Shown: positions 9,343 to 17,916 of the stretch, piece by piece
Numbering within the stretch: position 1 is the stretch's first letter
How the letters are laid out: the number at the start of each line of letters is the position of its first letter
NCBI GenBank assembly: GCA_964581385.1
Contig: CAZOOK010000016.1
Span: forward strand, 62,001 to 126,000
Source of the DNA: CAZOOK01 sp964581385
GTDB taxonomy: Bacteria; Pseudomonadota; Gammaproteobacteria; Nevskiales; Nevskiaceae
DNA length: 64,000 bases
Direction of reading: 5' to 3'
The notes under the pieces: generated by a model
Told to the model about the DNA's origin: nothing
The model's database searches: none
What the model saw: only the letters and a program-made list of their open reading frames with translations
Translations under genes and position numbers: made by a program

Positions 9343-9750
9343 CTACGTACCTGCCGCGGTGTTTTCATGGCCCGGCGACATCACGAGAAAACTGGCAATT
9401 TGTGCGATAAATGTTCGGGTGTCGATCGGCTTGGCGAAGTAACCGTCACAACCAGAGGCCAGCGCCCGCTCCTCGCCTCCCTTTGTGGTGTTAGCGGTCA
9501 ATGCGAGGATCGGCACCTGACTGAAATCAGCGGTCGCTTTTAGACGCTCGGTCAGCGCCAGCCCACTCATGCCGGGAAGCTCGATGTCCATCAAGACCAG
9601 ATCCGGCCGCAGGGTCTTCAGAACTTCCAAAGCATGCTCGGCGTCCTCGGCGGTGTAGGGTTCATACCCGAACGTTGTGAGCAGCACTCGCAGCAGCTTC
9701 AAATTCAATGGATTGTCGTCGACAATCAGAACTTTGATTGTCTCATTCAT
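9343..9750 (-). CDS. Single-domain response regulator (CheY/DivK type)
   Basis: A receiver domain with nothing attached. The acidic pocket D11-D12, phospho-acceptor D55 (LVLMD), switch threonine T85 (LALTAN) and lysine K107 (FAKP) are all present, so phosphorylation should work. At 135 residues it has no output domain and probably relays phosphate or acts by protein contact, like DivK or CheY. No histidine kinase is in the window. It begins six bases after the stop of a tiny ORF on the same strand and has only a weak ribosome site of its own, suggesting translational coupling. Confidence 0.9.
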   Translation of the reverse strand: MNETIKVLIVDDNPLNLKLLRVLLTTFGYEPYTAEDAEHALEVLKTLRPDLVLMDIELPGMSGLALTERLKATADFSQVPILALTANTTKGGEERALASGCDGYFAKPIDTRTFIAQIASFLVMSPGHENTAAGT

Positions 9751-9756
9751 GGATGT

Positions 9757-9879
9757 TCACGCTTCGGGCAACAGATAGTTGTCCAAATGGCGCTTCAGCA
9801 GATAATAATCCTGCGCACCGGACTCTTCCTTGTCCTCAATCCAAAATGTGCTTCCAAGCATGCTCAACCTCCTGAGCAT
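9757..9879 (-). CDS. Small ORF (34-40 residues) ahead of response regulator
   Basis: An unrecognised tiny reading frame just upstream of the response regulator, with a six-base gap. Two in-frame ATGs each have an unusually good ribosome site: the one at 9879 follows GGGGGAGG by three bases, and the one at 9861 follows GGAGG by six. The shorter product reads MLGSTFWIEDKEESG and ends with HLDNYLLPEA: acidic, soluble, no membrane segment. The strong ribosome sites and the close spacing are the main evidence that it is translated. It could be a true small protein or a leader setting translation of the regulator. No family assigned. Confidence 0.5.
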   Translation of the reverse strand: MLRRLSMLGSTFWIEDKEESGAQDYYLLKRHLDNYLLPEA

Positions 9880-10001
9880 AAACCTCCCCCTTTCGAGCTT
9901 TATAACAGTTGAAGCGCACCGCGCTCTGTACGCTGTCGCACATTCATTCAATGGCTCTTTCCGGCACGTATGCCTTTGCTGCTAACTACTGCGTTGGCGA
10001 C

Positions 10002-11105
10002 TCAGTGATATTCGCGGAAGAAGTCCCCGACTTCGCGAGCAAATAGTGCCGGTTGTTCCCAGGCAGCGAAGTGGCCGCCTTTCGGCATCTTGGTCCAGCG
10101 GACGATGTTCACTGATTGCTCAACCGCGGCGCGTGGAGCTGGCGGCAGGAACTCGGCGGGAAACTCGGCGAAGCCTGTGGGCACAGTGATCGGTGCCGGC
10201 GAGAAGCTGCTGGCGCCCAAGCCGCTATACATCCAGATTCCGGATTGCACATTTCCGGTGACGAGATAGGTCATTACATTGGTGATCAATGCGTCTTTCG
10301 AAAAGACGCTCTCGACGTCGCCGCCACAGTCCGACCACGCGCGGCACTTCTCGATGACCCAGCCGGCGAAGCCGATCGGAGAGTCGGCGAGCGCCAGCCC
10401 GATCGTCTGCGGCCTAGTGCCGTGAATCATCGCGTACGCGCTGCTGAGCATCATCAGCCCGCCCAAACGCTGCTGCCATTTGATCAATTCGGGCGAAGGT
10501 TCGCCGGCAGGGGTGTGATGCATCATGTTGAGGTGGATGGCACCGACCACATCCCCATGCGTGCGGCCGAGTTCGCGTGTAACTACCGATCCCCAGTCGC
10601 CGCCCTGCGCACCGAAGCGACGGTAGCCCAGTCCGTCAACCATCAGTTGCCGCCACATGGCGGCGACTTTCGCGGGTCCTATCGGCCGCGGCGGACGGCC
10701 CGAAAAACCGTAGCCGGGCAGCGAGGGAACGATCACATCGAAACCCTGCTCCGCCAGCTGCGGCGCCGCTTCCATAAACTCAAGCGGGGATCCCGGCCAG
10801 CCGTGCGTCAATACAATCGGATAACCCTTTCCGCCGGGCGCGCGGAAGTGGAAGAAATGGACAGAGATGCCGTCGATTTCGCAGCGAAACTGCGGATGCA
10901 CATTGAACTTGGCTTCAGCAACGCGCCAATCGTAGTGGTCCCGCCAATAATCGCGCAGGCTCGAGAGCCACGCGGCATCGACGCCATATTTCCAACTGGC
11001 ATCATCGTCGGGCGCGTATCCGATCTCCGCATCAGCGACACGTCGTGCAATCCGATCGAGAATTGGTTGGTCAATTGAAATGCGCGTCGGCTTCACAAGT
11101 GCCAT
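10002..11105 (-). CDS. Epoxide hydrolase family protein
   Basis: An alpha/beta-hydrolase with the N-terminal extension typical of microsomal-type epoxide hydrolases (residues 1-90, including the DYWRDHYDWR helix). HGWPGS (101-106) forms the oxyanion region, D170 in GGDWG is the nucleophile, and H345 in KGGHFAAWE is the general base. The whole length (367 residues) fits the family. It would open an epoxide to a diol in the cytoplasm; some relatives act on other bonds. GGGGA six bases before the ATG at 11105 supports the start. It is transcribed away from the carotenoid-type gene, so an oxygenated isoprenoid substrate is possible, but this is inference. Confidence 0.9.
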   Translation of the reverse strand: MALVKPTRISIDQPILDRIARRVADAEIGYAPDDDASWKYGVDAAWLSSLRDYWRDHYDWRVAEAKFNVHPQFRCEIDGISVHFFHFRAPGGKGYPIVLTHGWPGSPLEFMEAAPQLAEQGFDVIVPSLPGYGFSGRPPRPIGPAKVAAMWRQLMVDGLGYRRFGAQGGDWGSVVTRELGRTHGDVVGAIHLNMMHHTPAGEPSPELIKWQQRLGGLMMLSSAYAMIHGTRPQTIGLALADSPIGFAGWVIEKCRAWSDCGGDVESVFSKDALITNVMTYLVTGNVQSGIWMYSGLGASSFSPAPITVPTGFAEFPAEFLPPAPRAAVEQSVNIVRWTKMPKGGHFAAWEQPALFAREVGDFFREYH

Positions 11106-11267
11106 TCGGATTCCCCACTGTAATCGTTATATTGATGCTGGCATTTTAGCGCTGACGCCGCCAATCAAGGGTGGAAAGCAGAACCGTTGGGACGCGCAAT
11201 TGTTTAAACTTTTAATACGAATGGATAAAATGATTCTCGTGGACACACGTCGGAGGGATAAACAGCG

Positions 11268-12155
11268 ATGGGCGTGACGAGGAGCGGCAGCGATGGTGCG
11301 ATCCAGCTACGGCTGTGCTGGGCTCTGGCAGCCGTGTGGCTGACCGCTTTCTTGTTTTCGCAGGTTCAGGCGGGCTTGCCCACCGGCGCTTACGCCGGGG
11401 CTGCTCAAGGCCTGATGCTTGCGCTGATTGTGGTCGTGCATGGCTGGCTGGCATATGGCTGGAAGGGACTCGGCGCTTATGTTCTCATTGTCGCCACGGT
11501 CGCCTTCTCGCTCGAGGCCTGCAGCATCGCCACAGGCTTTCCGTTCGGCTACTACACGCACTACTTGGCGATCGGTCCCAAGCCCCTGGGCGTGCCGATC
11601 CCGGTGGTGATCGGTTATGTCGTGCTCGGTTGGTTCGGATGGACGCTGGCGCGGCTGATCACGCGTGACGACCCGTCGAACGCCGGCGGGTTGACCCGGT
11701 TCACCACACCGATTGTCGCAAGCTTCATCCTCGCTGGTTACGACTATCCCTACGACCCCATCGGCTCGGCCGTGCTCAACATGTATGCCTATCGCCACCC
11801 AAGCGGACAGTTCGGCGTTCCGTTGACGAACTACCTTGGTTGGTTGTTCACAGGGTGGGTCTTCTTCCAGCTGTTCGCGCTGCTGGAGAATCGATTCCGA
11901 CCGAGCGCCGCGGCCGGGCGTCGCGGCTTCTGGCTGCTGCCCTGCCTTATATGGCTCGGCATCGCGCTTCAATATCCCATCCTGTTCGCAGCCGCTCCCG
12001 CCGGAACGGTGGAGCGCGGCGGGCGCAGCTTCGTGGTGGCGGACATTTATGAAGCCGCCGTTGCGGGCAGCCTCTTCACGGTTGTCTTTCCTGCGTTGAT
12101 CGCTCTGATCAGGCTCTACGCGCGACGCGACGCTTCGGTCGTCGATTCCGCCTGA
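11268..12155 (+). CDS. Carotenoid biosynthesis-type membrane protein (DUF422)
   Basis: An integral membrane protein of 295 residues with about seven hydrophobic segments. The region YGWKGLGAYVL, followed by an acidic residue inside the membrane (SLEACSIATGFPFGYY) and later LTNYLGWLFTGW, matches the DUF422 / CruF-type family, whose characterised members are carotenoid 1,2-hydratases or bisanhydrobacterioruberin hydratases. A GGAGGG lies ten bases before the ATG. No other carotenoid gene (crtB, crtI) is in the window, so it may act on another isoprenoid. It is followed 102 bp later by a TetR gene in the same direction. Confidence 0.75.
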   Translation: MGVTRSGSDGAIQLRLCWALAAVWLTAFLFSQVQAGLPTGAYAGAAQGLMLALIVVVHGWLAYGWKGLGAYVLIVATVAFSLEACSIATGFPFGYYTHYLAIGPKPLGVPIPVVIGYVVLGWFGWTLARLITRDDPSNAGGLTRFTTPIVASFILAGYDYPYDPIGSAVLNMYAYRHPSGQFGVPLTNYLGWLFTGWVFFQLFALLENRFRPSAAAGRRGFWLLPCLIWLGIALQYPILFAAAPAGTVERGGRSFVVADIYEAAVAGSLFTVVFPALIALIRLYARRDASVVDSA

Positions 12156-12217
12156 AACAACAAAAACAGCATGGATTCCGGGTGGCACGTTGCGTTTCCA
12201 ATGGTCGTGCCGCATGA

Positions 12218-12246
12218 TAATTGGACACAGTGTCGTGTAATTGGAC
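12218..12246. promoter_or_regulatory. Likely TetR operator
   Basis: Just upstream of the TetR gene lies the palindrome GACAC-A-GTGTC (12224-12234) between two direct copies of TAATTGGAC (12218-12226 and 12238-12246) spaced 20 bp apart, about two helical turns. The position, 12 bases before the start codon, suits autorepression. Confidence 0.5.
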
Positions 12247-12257
12247 TAAATGACAAT

Positions 12258-12977
12258 ATGGTGGCCGCACAGCCTCTACCGGAAATCGAGTCATTGCGTG
12301 ATGCGCGGCGGTCCTTCACCCGCGCGCGGATCTGCGCGGCCGCACGCGAGGTGTTCTGTACTCAGGGTTTCGCCACGGCGACCCTGGAGCAGATCGCTCA
12401 AGCCGCCGGGACACGGCGGTCAACGGTTTACAACCACTTTCGTGACAAAGACGAGATCCTTGGCGCGATCGCCGAGGACTATGGCTCGGGCCTGATCGAA
12501 CTCATCAACCAGTTGCCCGAACCGCTGCCCTCACGCACCGAGATCGATCATTGGGTGAGGCAGGTCGCTGCCTTCTCCGTAAGGGAGCGTACGCCCACCG
12601 TGCTGCTCATACGCCTCGGTGATCTGCTTGAGGTTCCCGCAGCGCTCGAAGCGCTTGGCGGAAGACTCATAACGGCCCTGGCGGCGCGACTACCGGCCTT
12701 CAGGCGCGCGCTGCAGCCCGGTCCCGGCCAGGGATTGGCGTTGGCGCGCGCTTCGGTCGTGATGCAGCAGCTGGGATGGGCTTGCATGCATCACATCCGC
12801 CAGGGGGACACCGGATTGGCCAAGGACATGCTGACCGTGGCGGCGGAGCTTTTCGAGCGATTCGTGCGAGAAGGCGCGGATGAACCAGCGGTTGCCCAGT
12901 CCGGCGGCTCAGCATCCGAAGGGGCATTCCGGCACGCCCCGGGCGTCGCCGTTGCCGACACAAAGTTAGGAGTTTGA
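12258..12977 (+). CDS. TetR-family transcriptional regulator
   Basis: Residues about 22-70 form a TetR helix-turn-helix (ICAAAREVFCTQGF, then TLEQIAQAAGTRRSTVYNHF), followed by a helical ligand domain to residue 239. The open frame reaches back to 12171, but the ATG at 12258 gives a normal-length N-terminus and leaves the probable operator outside the gene. The downstream ferritin-like gene starts three bases after its stop, so the two are co-transcribed and the regulator likely controls its own operon. Confidence 0.88.
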   Translation: MVAAQPLPEIESLRDARRSFTRARICAAAREVFCTQGFATATLEQIAQAAGTRRSTVYNHFRDKDEILGAIAEDYGSGLIELINQLPEPLPSRTEIDHWVRQVAAFSVRERTPTVLLIRLGDLLEVPAALEALGGRLITALAARLPAFRRALQPGPGQGLALARASVVMQQLGWACMHHIRQGDTGLAKDMLTVAAELFERFVREGADEPAVAQSGGSASEGAFRHAPGVAVADTKLGV

Positions 12978-12980
12978 TCA

Positions 12981-13850
12981 ATGAACTTGACGGTCCGGTA
13001 TCCGGAAATCGACTTCGAAAAGTGCTTCCCGAAATGGGCGCCGAATCTCGAATTCGCGATGCAGATGAATGCCTTTTCGATCACCCCTGTTCACATCGAA
13101 CCGTACATCGTCAAGGTGTACCTAGAGGCGAAAAAGCTGCTCGACCTCGTTAAGGATGCGCAGTTGATCAAAGAGGTCGAATGGTTTGTTGCGCAGGAAA
13201 CGCAGCACTATCGCCAGCACATACGCTTCAACCGCGTTTTCACGACGCCCCGCTATCCGCTGGTCGAAAAGCTCGGGCAAAAGTTCGCAGAAGATCTTGA
13301 AGGCTTCCGGAAGAACCGATCGCTGATATTCAACCTCGCCTACATCGAGGGATTTGAATCCGGCGGCGGCGTCTTCTTCCGCGTATGGTTTGAAAAGCTC
13401 GGCAAGTACCGCTTCGGCGCCAAGCCGGAAGCGCTGCTTCTTTACGACTGGCATTTCGCGGAGGAGTTTGAACACCGCGAGGTTGCCTACAAGCTCTACA
13501 TGAAACTTGCCGCCCGCGGGAATATTTTCCGGCGCATCTGGTATGGCTACTTTTACCGAATCTACGGCGTGGTGACGATGATGGCGCACGGCGGCAAACA
13601 TTCCGACGCAATCCGAAAGCACATGCTCGATGTCGAGCGCCGTGAAATGACCCCAGAACAAGCTGCGGCATCCGTCACCAGAGAGAAGGTGCTCGGCAGG
13701 TCATTTTTCCTGATGACTTTGCGAGGGCTCACAGCGATTCTCTCGCCGTTTTACGACCCCCACAAGAAGGCACCGCCGGAAGGCGTGGAGGCGATCCTGG
13801 CTGACTTCGATCGCGGCGGGAAGTACGGCAAGCCGTCGACGTCCGCCTGA
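12981..13850 (+). CDS. Ferritin-like predicted metal-dependent hydrolase
   Basis: Matches the 'predicted metal-dependent hydrolase' family (Pfam PF10118 by recall), a four-helix di-metal protein. Candidate ligands are E40, E73 with H76 (QETQHYRQH), E123/E126 and E162 with H165 (AEEFEHRE), spaced like a di-iron ferritin fold. The true reaction of the family is poorly known; oxygen-dependent chemistry is at least as plausible as hydrolysis. It has 289 residues, no signal peptide and GGAG eight bases before the ATG. It sits between the TetR gene and a CmcJ-like oxygenase, which suggests a two-enzyme oxidative step under TetR control. Confidence 0.8.
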   Translation: MNLTVRYPEIDFEKCFPKWAPNLEFAMQMNAFSITPVHIEPYIVKVYLEAKKLLDLVKDAQLIKEVEWFVAQETQHYRQHIRFNRVFTTPRYPLVEKLGQKFAEDLEGFRKNRSLIFNLAYIEGFESGGGVFFRVWFEKLGKYRFGAKPEALLLYDWHFAEEFEHREVAYKLYMKLAARGNIFRRIWYGYFYRIYGVVTMMAHGGKHSDAIRKHMLDVERREMTPEQAAASVTREKVLGRSFFLMTLRGLTAILSPFYDPHKKAPPEGVEAILADFDRGGKYGKPSTSA

Positions 13851-13909
13851 GGCGGCCAACAATAAGAGATCGTCGTCGGGAAATATTGGCAAGAACGCGG
13901 GGGAAGACA

Positions 13910-14722
13910 ATGCGGAACTATGCACAAACAGTAAAAAGCACATTTAACTTCGCCGCCGATAGAAACGATGGTGGCGAGTTCTCGAATACCATGCCCGAGC
14001 GCTCGCGCCAGAACCTGCGGCCTATGGAAATCGAGATCCGCAACGGACGGGATTGGCCTCAAAAGCCCACGCTGGAGAACGAAGGCCTGACCATCACTCA
14101 GCACGCGAGTGGCCGCGCTGATTGGTCGAACCCGGCGTGGATCAAATCTGAATATGTCCCGTCGTGTGTCGAACTCGTGAAGAAGTTGACGGGGGCGAAA
14201 CAGGCGATACCGGTGTACTCCCCGCTGCAACGGCGAGTCGACTACGGCAAGCATCAGGGCGCCGCTCCCACCGCCGGCTTCGTGCATCTGGACCAGACCC
14301 GCGACGTCGCGCTGGCGATGGCCGGTGCGATGGGCAAAGCCCAAGGCCTGACGTTTGAGCGCGCCGCCATCTATAACGTCTGGAAATGCATGACGCCGTC
14401 GCCTCAGGATTTTCCACTGGCGGTTGCCGACCGACGCACCATCGCCCCGAAAGACCATGTGCTCGGGCAGACCGTGGAATGGGTCGGGGAAAAAAAGGAG
14501 AAGCTGGTCAGTCCCTACCTCTTGCTGGTTCCTTCCGAGGAACCGAAGTGGTACTACTTTCCAGACATGACTCTGGACGAATCTCTCGTTTTCGTCGGTG
14601 TCGATCTCGATCCCTCGCAACCTCTCGGCTGCGCGCACAGCGCTTTCCGCCACCCCGTACCCGGCGCTCCGACGGTGCCCCGCGCGAGCATAGAGACGAG
14701 GGTACTGGCCATTTTTTCCTGA
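13910..14722 (+). CDS. CmcJ/NvfI-like non-haem iron oxygenase
   Basis: Resembles the CmcJ / AsaB / NvfI family of small oxygenases from beta-lactam and fungal natural-product pathways. The order of motifs fits: FVHLDQ (H126, D128), NVWKCM (156-161), FPLAVADRRT (168-177), WYYFPDMTLDE, then CAHSAF (H243) and RASIETR (258-264). HxD plus a distal histidine is the iron facial triad. The open frame starts at a TTG at 13886, but the ATG at 13910 follows a GGGGGA-containing ribosome site and gives 270 residues. It is the third gene of the TetR operon. Substrate unknown; hydroxylation or desaturation is inference. Confidence 0.78.
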   Translation: MRNYAQTVKSTFNFAADRNDGGEFSNTMPERSRQNLRPMEIEIRNGRDWPQKPTLENEGLTITQHASGRADWSNPAWIKSEYVPSCVELVKKLTGAKQAIPVYSPLQRRVDYGKHQGAAPTAGFVHLDQTRDVALAMAGAMGKAQGLTFERAAIYNVWKCMTPSPQDFPLAVADRRTIAPKDHVLGQTVEWVGEKKEKLVSPYLLLVPSEEPKWYYFPDMTLDESLVFVGVDLDPSQPLGCAHSAFRHPVPGAPTVPRASIETRVLAIFS

Positions 14723-14926
14723 TGATGCCGAATGAGAAGACCGATTGCTGCGATGTTTTCAACCACATCACCGATGCCGAGATGAGCATCACATTGGATT
14801 GCTCATTCACCGAGGGCAAATGGCCCGTTCCATCCCTGCCTTTGTTGAGCGCGACGTCGCTTGACAGCTCCCTGAATAACGTGGAAAGTGACCAGTGATG
14901 CTCATACAGTTATACAATTGAATGCC

Positions 14927-15784
14927 ATGAGACATATCCGAACTGGAATTGTCGATACGCTGATCGGATTTCGCGCTCATCGTCACGTGAAGCCGGTCGC
15001 TGCACTTCGTCAGTCGGACCAGGATAGCCATCATCCGCACGGATATATGTTCCGCGACATTCCGGAAGAATTGAGCGAGACGGAGGATGCCTCGGCGTCG
15101 GTCCGAGAAACGCTGAAGCTGATGGATGAATTTGGGATCGAGTACGGTCTGATCAGCCTAACCGACGAGCGAACGCCGCAGGCACTGCGCGACCACCCGG
15201 ATCGTTTCATCGGCAGCCTTGCAGTCGACGGCAATCGCGGCATGGCTCAAGTCCGGGACATCGTCAGGGCTCATGAGGAGCATGGCATCCGTGCCGTGAC
15301 GACGTTTCCTGCCGGCGTGCATCCGCAAATACCGATCAACGACAAGTTGTGGTATCCGATTTATGCCAAATGTGTGGAACTCGACCTCCCAGTCTTCGTT
15401 GCGACCGGAGTGCCTGGCCCTCGGGTCAAGATGATGCCCCAGTATGTCGGTCATCTGGATGAGGTGTGCTTTGATTTTCCAGAGCTGAAACTGGTGATGC
15501 GCCACGGCGCGGAACCGTGGGAAGAGTTGGCCGTGAAGCTGATGCTGAAATGGCCGAACCTGTACTACTCGACTTCGGGTTTCGCGCCCAAGTACATCCC
15601 GAAGGCGATCATCGACTATGCGAACAGTCGCGGTAGCGAAAAGGTTTTGTACGCGGGCTATTTCCCGTTTGGTCTGGAACTCGGTCGTATCTTCGCGGAA
15701 CTCGATGAGCTTGCCCTGGGCGAGCAGGTGTGGCCCAAATTTCTGTCGGAAAACGCCCGCAAGCTTCTCAAGTTGCCTGTCTAA
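14927..15784 (+). CDS. Amidohydrolase-fold protein with degenerate metal site
   Basis: A TIM-barrel protein of the ACMS-decarboxylase-like amidohydrolase family, about 285 residues. The usual N-terminal HxH metal motif is missing (it reads IVDTLIGFRAH), and the late GSDYP aspartate is replaced (YAGYFPFG); a middle histidine (MRHGAEPW) remains. It may not bind zinc in the usual way. It is clearly related to the protein at 49025-49846. The frame opens with a GTG at 14888; the ATG at 14927 is preferred because it directly precedes the first barrel strand, though a TTG at 14918 is possible. It is the first gene of the 10-kb catabolic operon. A decarboxylase or hydratase role is inference. Confidence 0.75.
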   Translation: MRHIRTGIVDTLIGFRAHRHVKPVAALRQSDQDSHHPHGYMFRDIPEELSETEDASASVRETLKLMDEFGIEYGLISLTDERTPQALRDHPDRFIGSLAVDGNRGMAQVRDIVRAHEEHGIRAVTTFPAGVHPQIPINDKLWYPIYAKCVELDLPVFVATGVPGPRVKMMPQYVGHLDEVCFDFPELKLVMRHGAEPWEELAVKLMLKWPNLYYSTSGFAPKYIPKAIIDYANSRGSEKVLYAGYFPFGLELGRIFAELDELALGEQVWPKFLSENARKLLKLPV

Positions 15785-15832
15785 CCAATTCTAATCAAAC
15801 GATGTGGTCACCCCGCTTTGATGGAGATGAAG

Positions 15833-17071
15833 ATGTCTGACACCGTAGAGCTCGAAGCATTCGCCGGAAATGCCACCAGCGTTAAGATCAATCCCTCGCT
15901 TGGCTATGCCGCCTTCGACGCAGACAGCCACTACTACGAGTCCGAGGATGCGCTGACCCGCCATCTTCCCAAAGAGTGGAAACGGCGTGGACCGAAATGG
16001 GCCGTGATCAACGGCAGGAAGCGCCTGCTGCTGGGTGACAAGGTGTTTAACTATATTCCCAATCCGACCTTCGATCCGGTCGCCCGGCCGGGTTGCATGC
16101 ACGATTATTACGCGGCCAAACTCGAAGGCGTTGATTTCAAGCAAATCATGGGCGATCTTGAACCGATCCGGCCCGAATATCGCGACCGTGACGCGCGCCT
16201 GAAGGTGATGGACGAACAAGGCGTGGGCGCCTCCTGGCTCTTCCCGACCCTCGCCGTAACCATCGAGGTTGCCTATCAACCCGACATTGCCGCCTGCCTG
16301 GCGGCGCTGCGCGCCTTCAACCGCTGGCTGCAGGAAGATTGGGGCTTCGCCTACAAGGACCGCATCTTCAGCGCACCGGTGATTTCCCTGTCGGATCCCG
16401 ATTGGGCGGTCGAGGAAGTCGACTGGTGCATCAAACAGGGCGCCAAGCTCATCTCGATGCGCAACGGGCCGGTCTATACCAAGAACGGCACGACCTCGCC
16501 CGGCGCCCCAGAGTACGATCCATTTTGGGCCCGGGTGCAGGACGCCAACCTGGTTGTCGCTCCGCACGCAGGCGATGACGGCTACGACTTCATCGGCAAG
16601 ATGTGGGAGCCCTGGGAAGAGTACTCGGGTTTCCATGTCACACCGATGCGTAAGGTAGTGACCTCGCAACGCGCCGTTCCCGACTTCTTCGCAGCGCTGG
16701 TGTGCCACAAGGTGTTCGAGCGCTTCCCGCGACTGCGCGTTGCGTCGATTGAGAACGGCGCATCTTGGGTTGCGCCGTTGCTCGTGCGTCTGTTCCGTGG
16801 CCACGCGCAGACCAAAGGCTATTACAAGAAAAATCCAGTCGACCAGTTCAACGAACACATCTGGGTCACGCCGTTCTGGGAGGACAGCCTCGAGGAACTC
16901 GCCACTCACATGCCGATCGAACGCATCATCTTCGGTAGTGACTGGCCGCATGTGGAAGGTGTCGTGCGGCCGCTCGACTTTCTCGAAGTCGTCCAGAGTT
17001 TCAGCAATACGGACCGGCGCCGCATCATGCGCGACAACGTCGCCAAACTGACCGCCACGGCCAATCCATGA
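15833..17071 (+). CDS. Amidohydrolase family protein (ACMSD-like)
   Basis: A metal-dependent TIM-barrel hydrolase or decarboxylase of 412 residues. Metal-site motifs are intact: FDADSHYYE near the N-terminus, VVAPHAGDD in the middle, IENGASWV, and FGSDWPHVEG near the end. The start at the ATG at 15833 has GGAG six bases upstream; two further in-frame ATGs (15821, 15827) are less well placed. Its stop overlaps the start of the next crotonase by four bases (ATGA), so the two are translationally coupled. Substrate unknown; relatives decarboxylate or hydrolyse cyclic carboxylates. Confidence 0.85.
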   Translation: MSDTVELEAFAGNATSVKINPSLGYAAFDADSHYYESEDALTRHLPKEWKRRGPKWAVINGRKRLLLGDKVFNYIPNPTFDPVARPGCMHDYYAAKLEGVDFKQIMGDLEPIRPEYRDRDARLKVMDEQGVGASWLFPTLAVTIEVAYQPDIAACLAALRAFNRWLQEDWGFAYKDRIFSAPVISLSDPDWAVEEVDWCIKQGAKLISMRNGPVYTKNGTTSPGAPEYDPFWARVQDANLVVAPHAGDDGYDFIGKMWEPWEEYSGFHVTPMRKVVTSQRAVPDFFAALVCHKVFERFPRLRVASIENGASWVAPLLVRLFRGHAQTKGYYKKNPVDQFNEHIWVTPFWEDSLEELATHMPIERIIFGSDWPHVEGVVRPLDFLEVVQSFSNTDRRRIMRDNVAKLTATANP

Positions 17072-17913
17072 GTTCATTCTGGCCGGACGAATCCGGCCAA
17101 CCACCAGCAATTCTGGTGGAGGTTCGAGACAAAGTCGCCATCGTGACCCTGAATCGGCCGTCCAAGCTCAATGCCTGGACGCCGGCGATGGGCACGCTGT
17201 ACTTCGACACGCTGGATCGTCTGGCGGCCAATGCTGCGGTCAACGTGATCCTGGTACATGGTGCCGGCCGTGGCTTTTGCGCAGGGGCAGACCTGACCGG
17301 CCTCAACAGCATCGCGTCGAGCGGTGGTTCGACACCGGGACGCGACCCGCGTCGCTACTGGTATCCGATGTCGATCGGCAAGCCGATCATCGCCGCAATT
17401 CACGGTCCCTGCTACGGCGTCGGTCTGCAGCAGGCGCTGTGCTGCGACCTGCGCCTCGCCGCGCGCGACGCCAAGCTGACAGCGCCTTATGCCAAGCGCG
17501 GTCTCATCGCCGAGATCGGAATATCCTGGCTGTTGTCGCGCATCGTCGGCGTGTCCAACACCATGGACATGCTCATGTCAGGCCGGGTGATTGAAGGCGA
17601 GGAAGCATTGCGGATGGGCCTGGTTAGCAGGCTGTTCGAACCGGATGAGTTGTTTCAACGCGCCTTCGACTATTGCGCGTCGCTGGCGGCGGAATCGTCG
17701 CCGTGGTCGATGCGGACCATGAAGCAGCAGATTTATCACGACCTGATGACTTCCCTTTCTCCGGCCTTCGAGCGATCGGAAGAATTGCTCAAGGAAGCGT
17801 TGGCAGGCGCAGACTTCGTCGAAGGCGTTGCGGCATTCCGCGACAAGCGCGCACCCGCCTTCCCTCCCTTGCCACCAAGGCTCGTCAAGCTGGATCCGTG
17901 GCCGGGAGAGTGA
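17068..17913 (+). CDS. Crotonase-fold enoyl-CoA isomerase/hydratase
   Basis: A 281-residue crotonase with CAGADL (71-76) and the second oxyanion segment HGPCYGVGL (112-120). The hydratase glutamates are replaced by glutamine (Q121) and tyrosine (Y141), but E149 in LIAEIGISWL sits where enoyl-CoA isomerases carry their single catalytic glutamate. The same pattern is seen in the crotonase at 6408, so isomerisation of a double bond is more likely than hydration. It starts inside the amidohydrolase stop and is followed three bases later by the first ligase. Confidence 0.88.
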   Translation: MSSFWPDESGQPPAILVEVRDKVAIVTLNRPSKLNAWTPAMGTLYFDTLDRLAANAAVNVILVHGAGRGFCAGADLTGLNSIASSGGSTPGRDPRRYWYPMSIGKPIIAAIHGPCYGVGLQQALCCDLRLAARDAKLTAPYAKRGLIAEIGISWLLSRIVGVSNTMDMLMSGRVIEGEEALRMGLVSRLFEPDELFQRAFDYCASLAAESSPWSMRTMKQQIYHDLMTSLSPAFERSEELLKEALAGADFVEGVAAFRDKRAPAFPPLPPRLVKLDPWPGE

Positions 17914-17916
17914 CCT

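Noticed and set aside
10116..11078. Plus-strand open frame of 320 residues
   Set aside because: Antisense to the epoxide hydrolase; the minus-strand gene has the whole catalytic triad.
13751..14653. Minus-strand open frame of 300 residues
   Set aside because: It overlaps the ferritin-like and CmcJ-like genes antisense and has no recognisable domain.
15791..17110. Minus-strand open frame of 439 residues
   Set aside because: It is the antisense shadow of the amidohydrolase at 15833; high GC in third positions keeps the opposite frame open. No motifs and no ribosome site.
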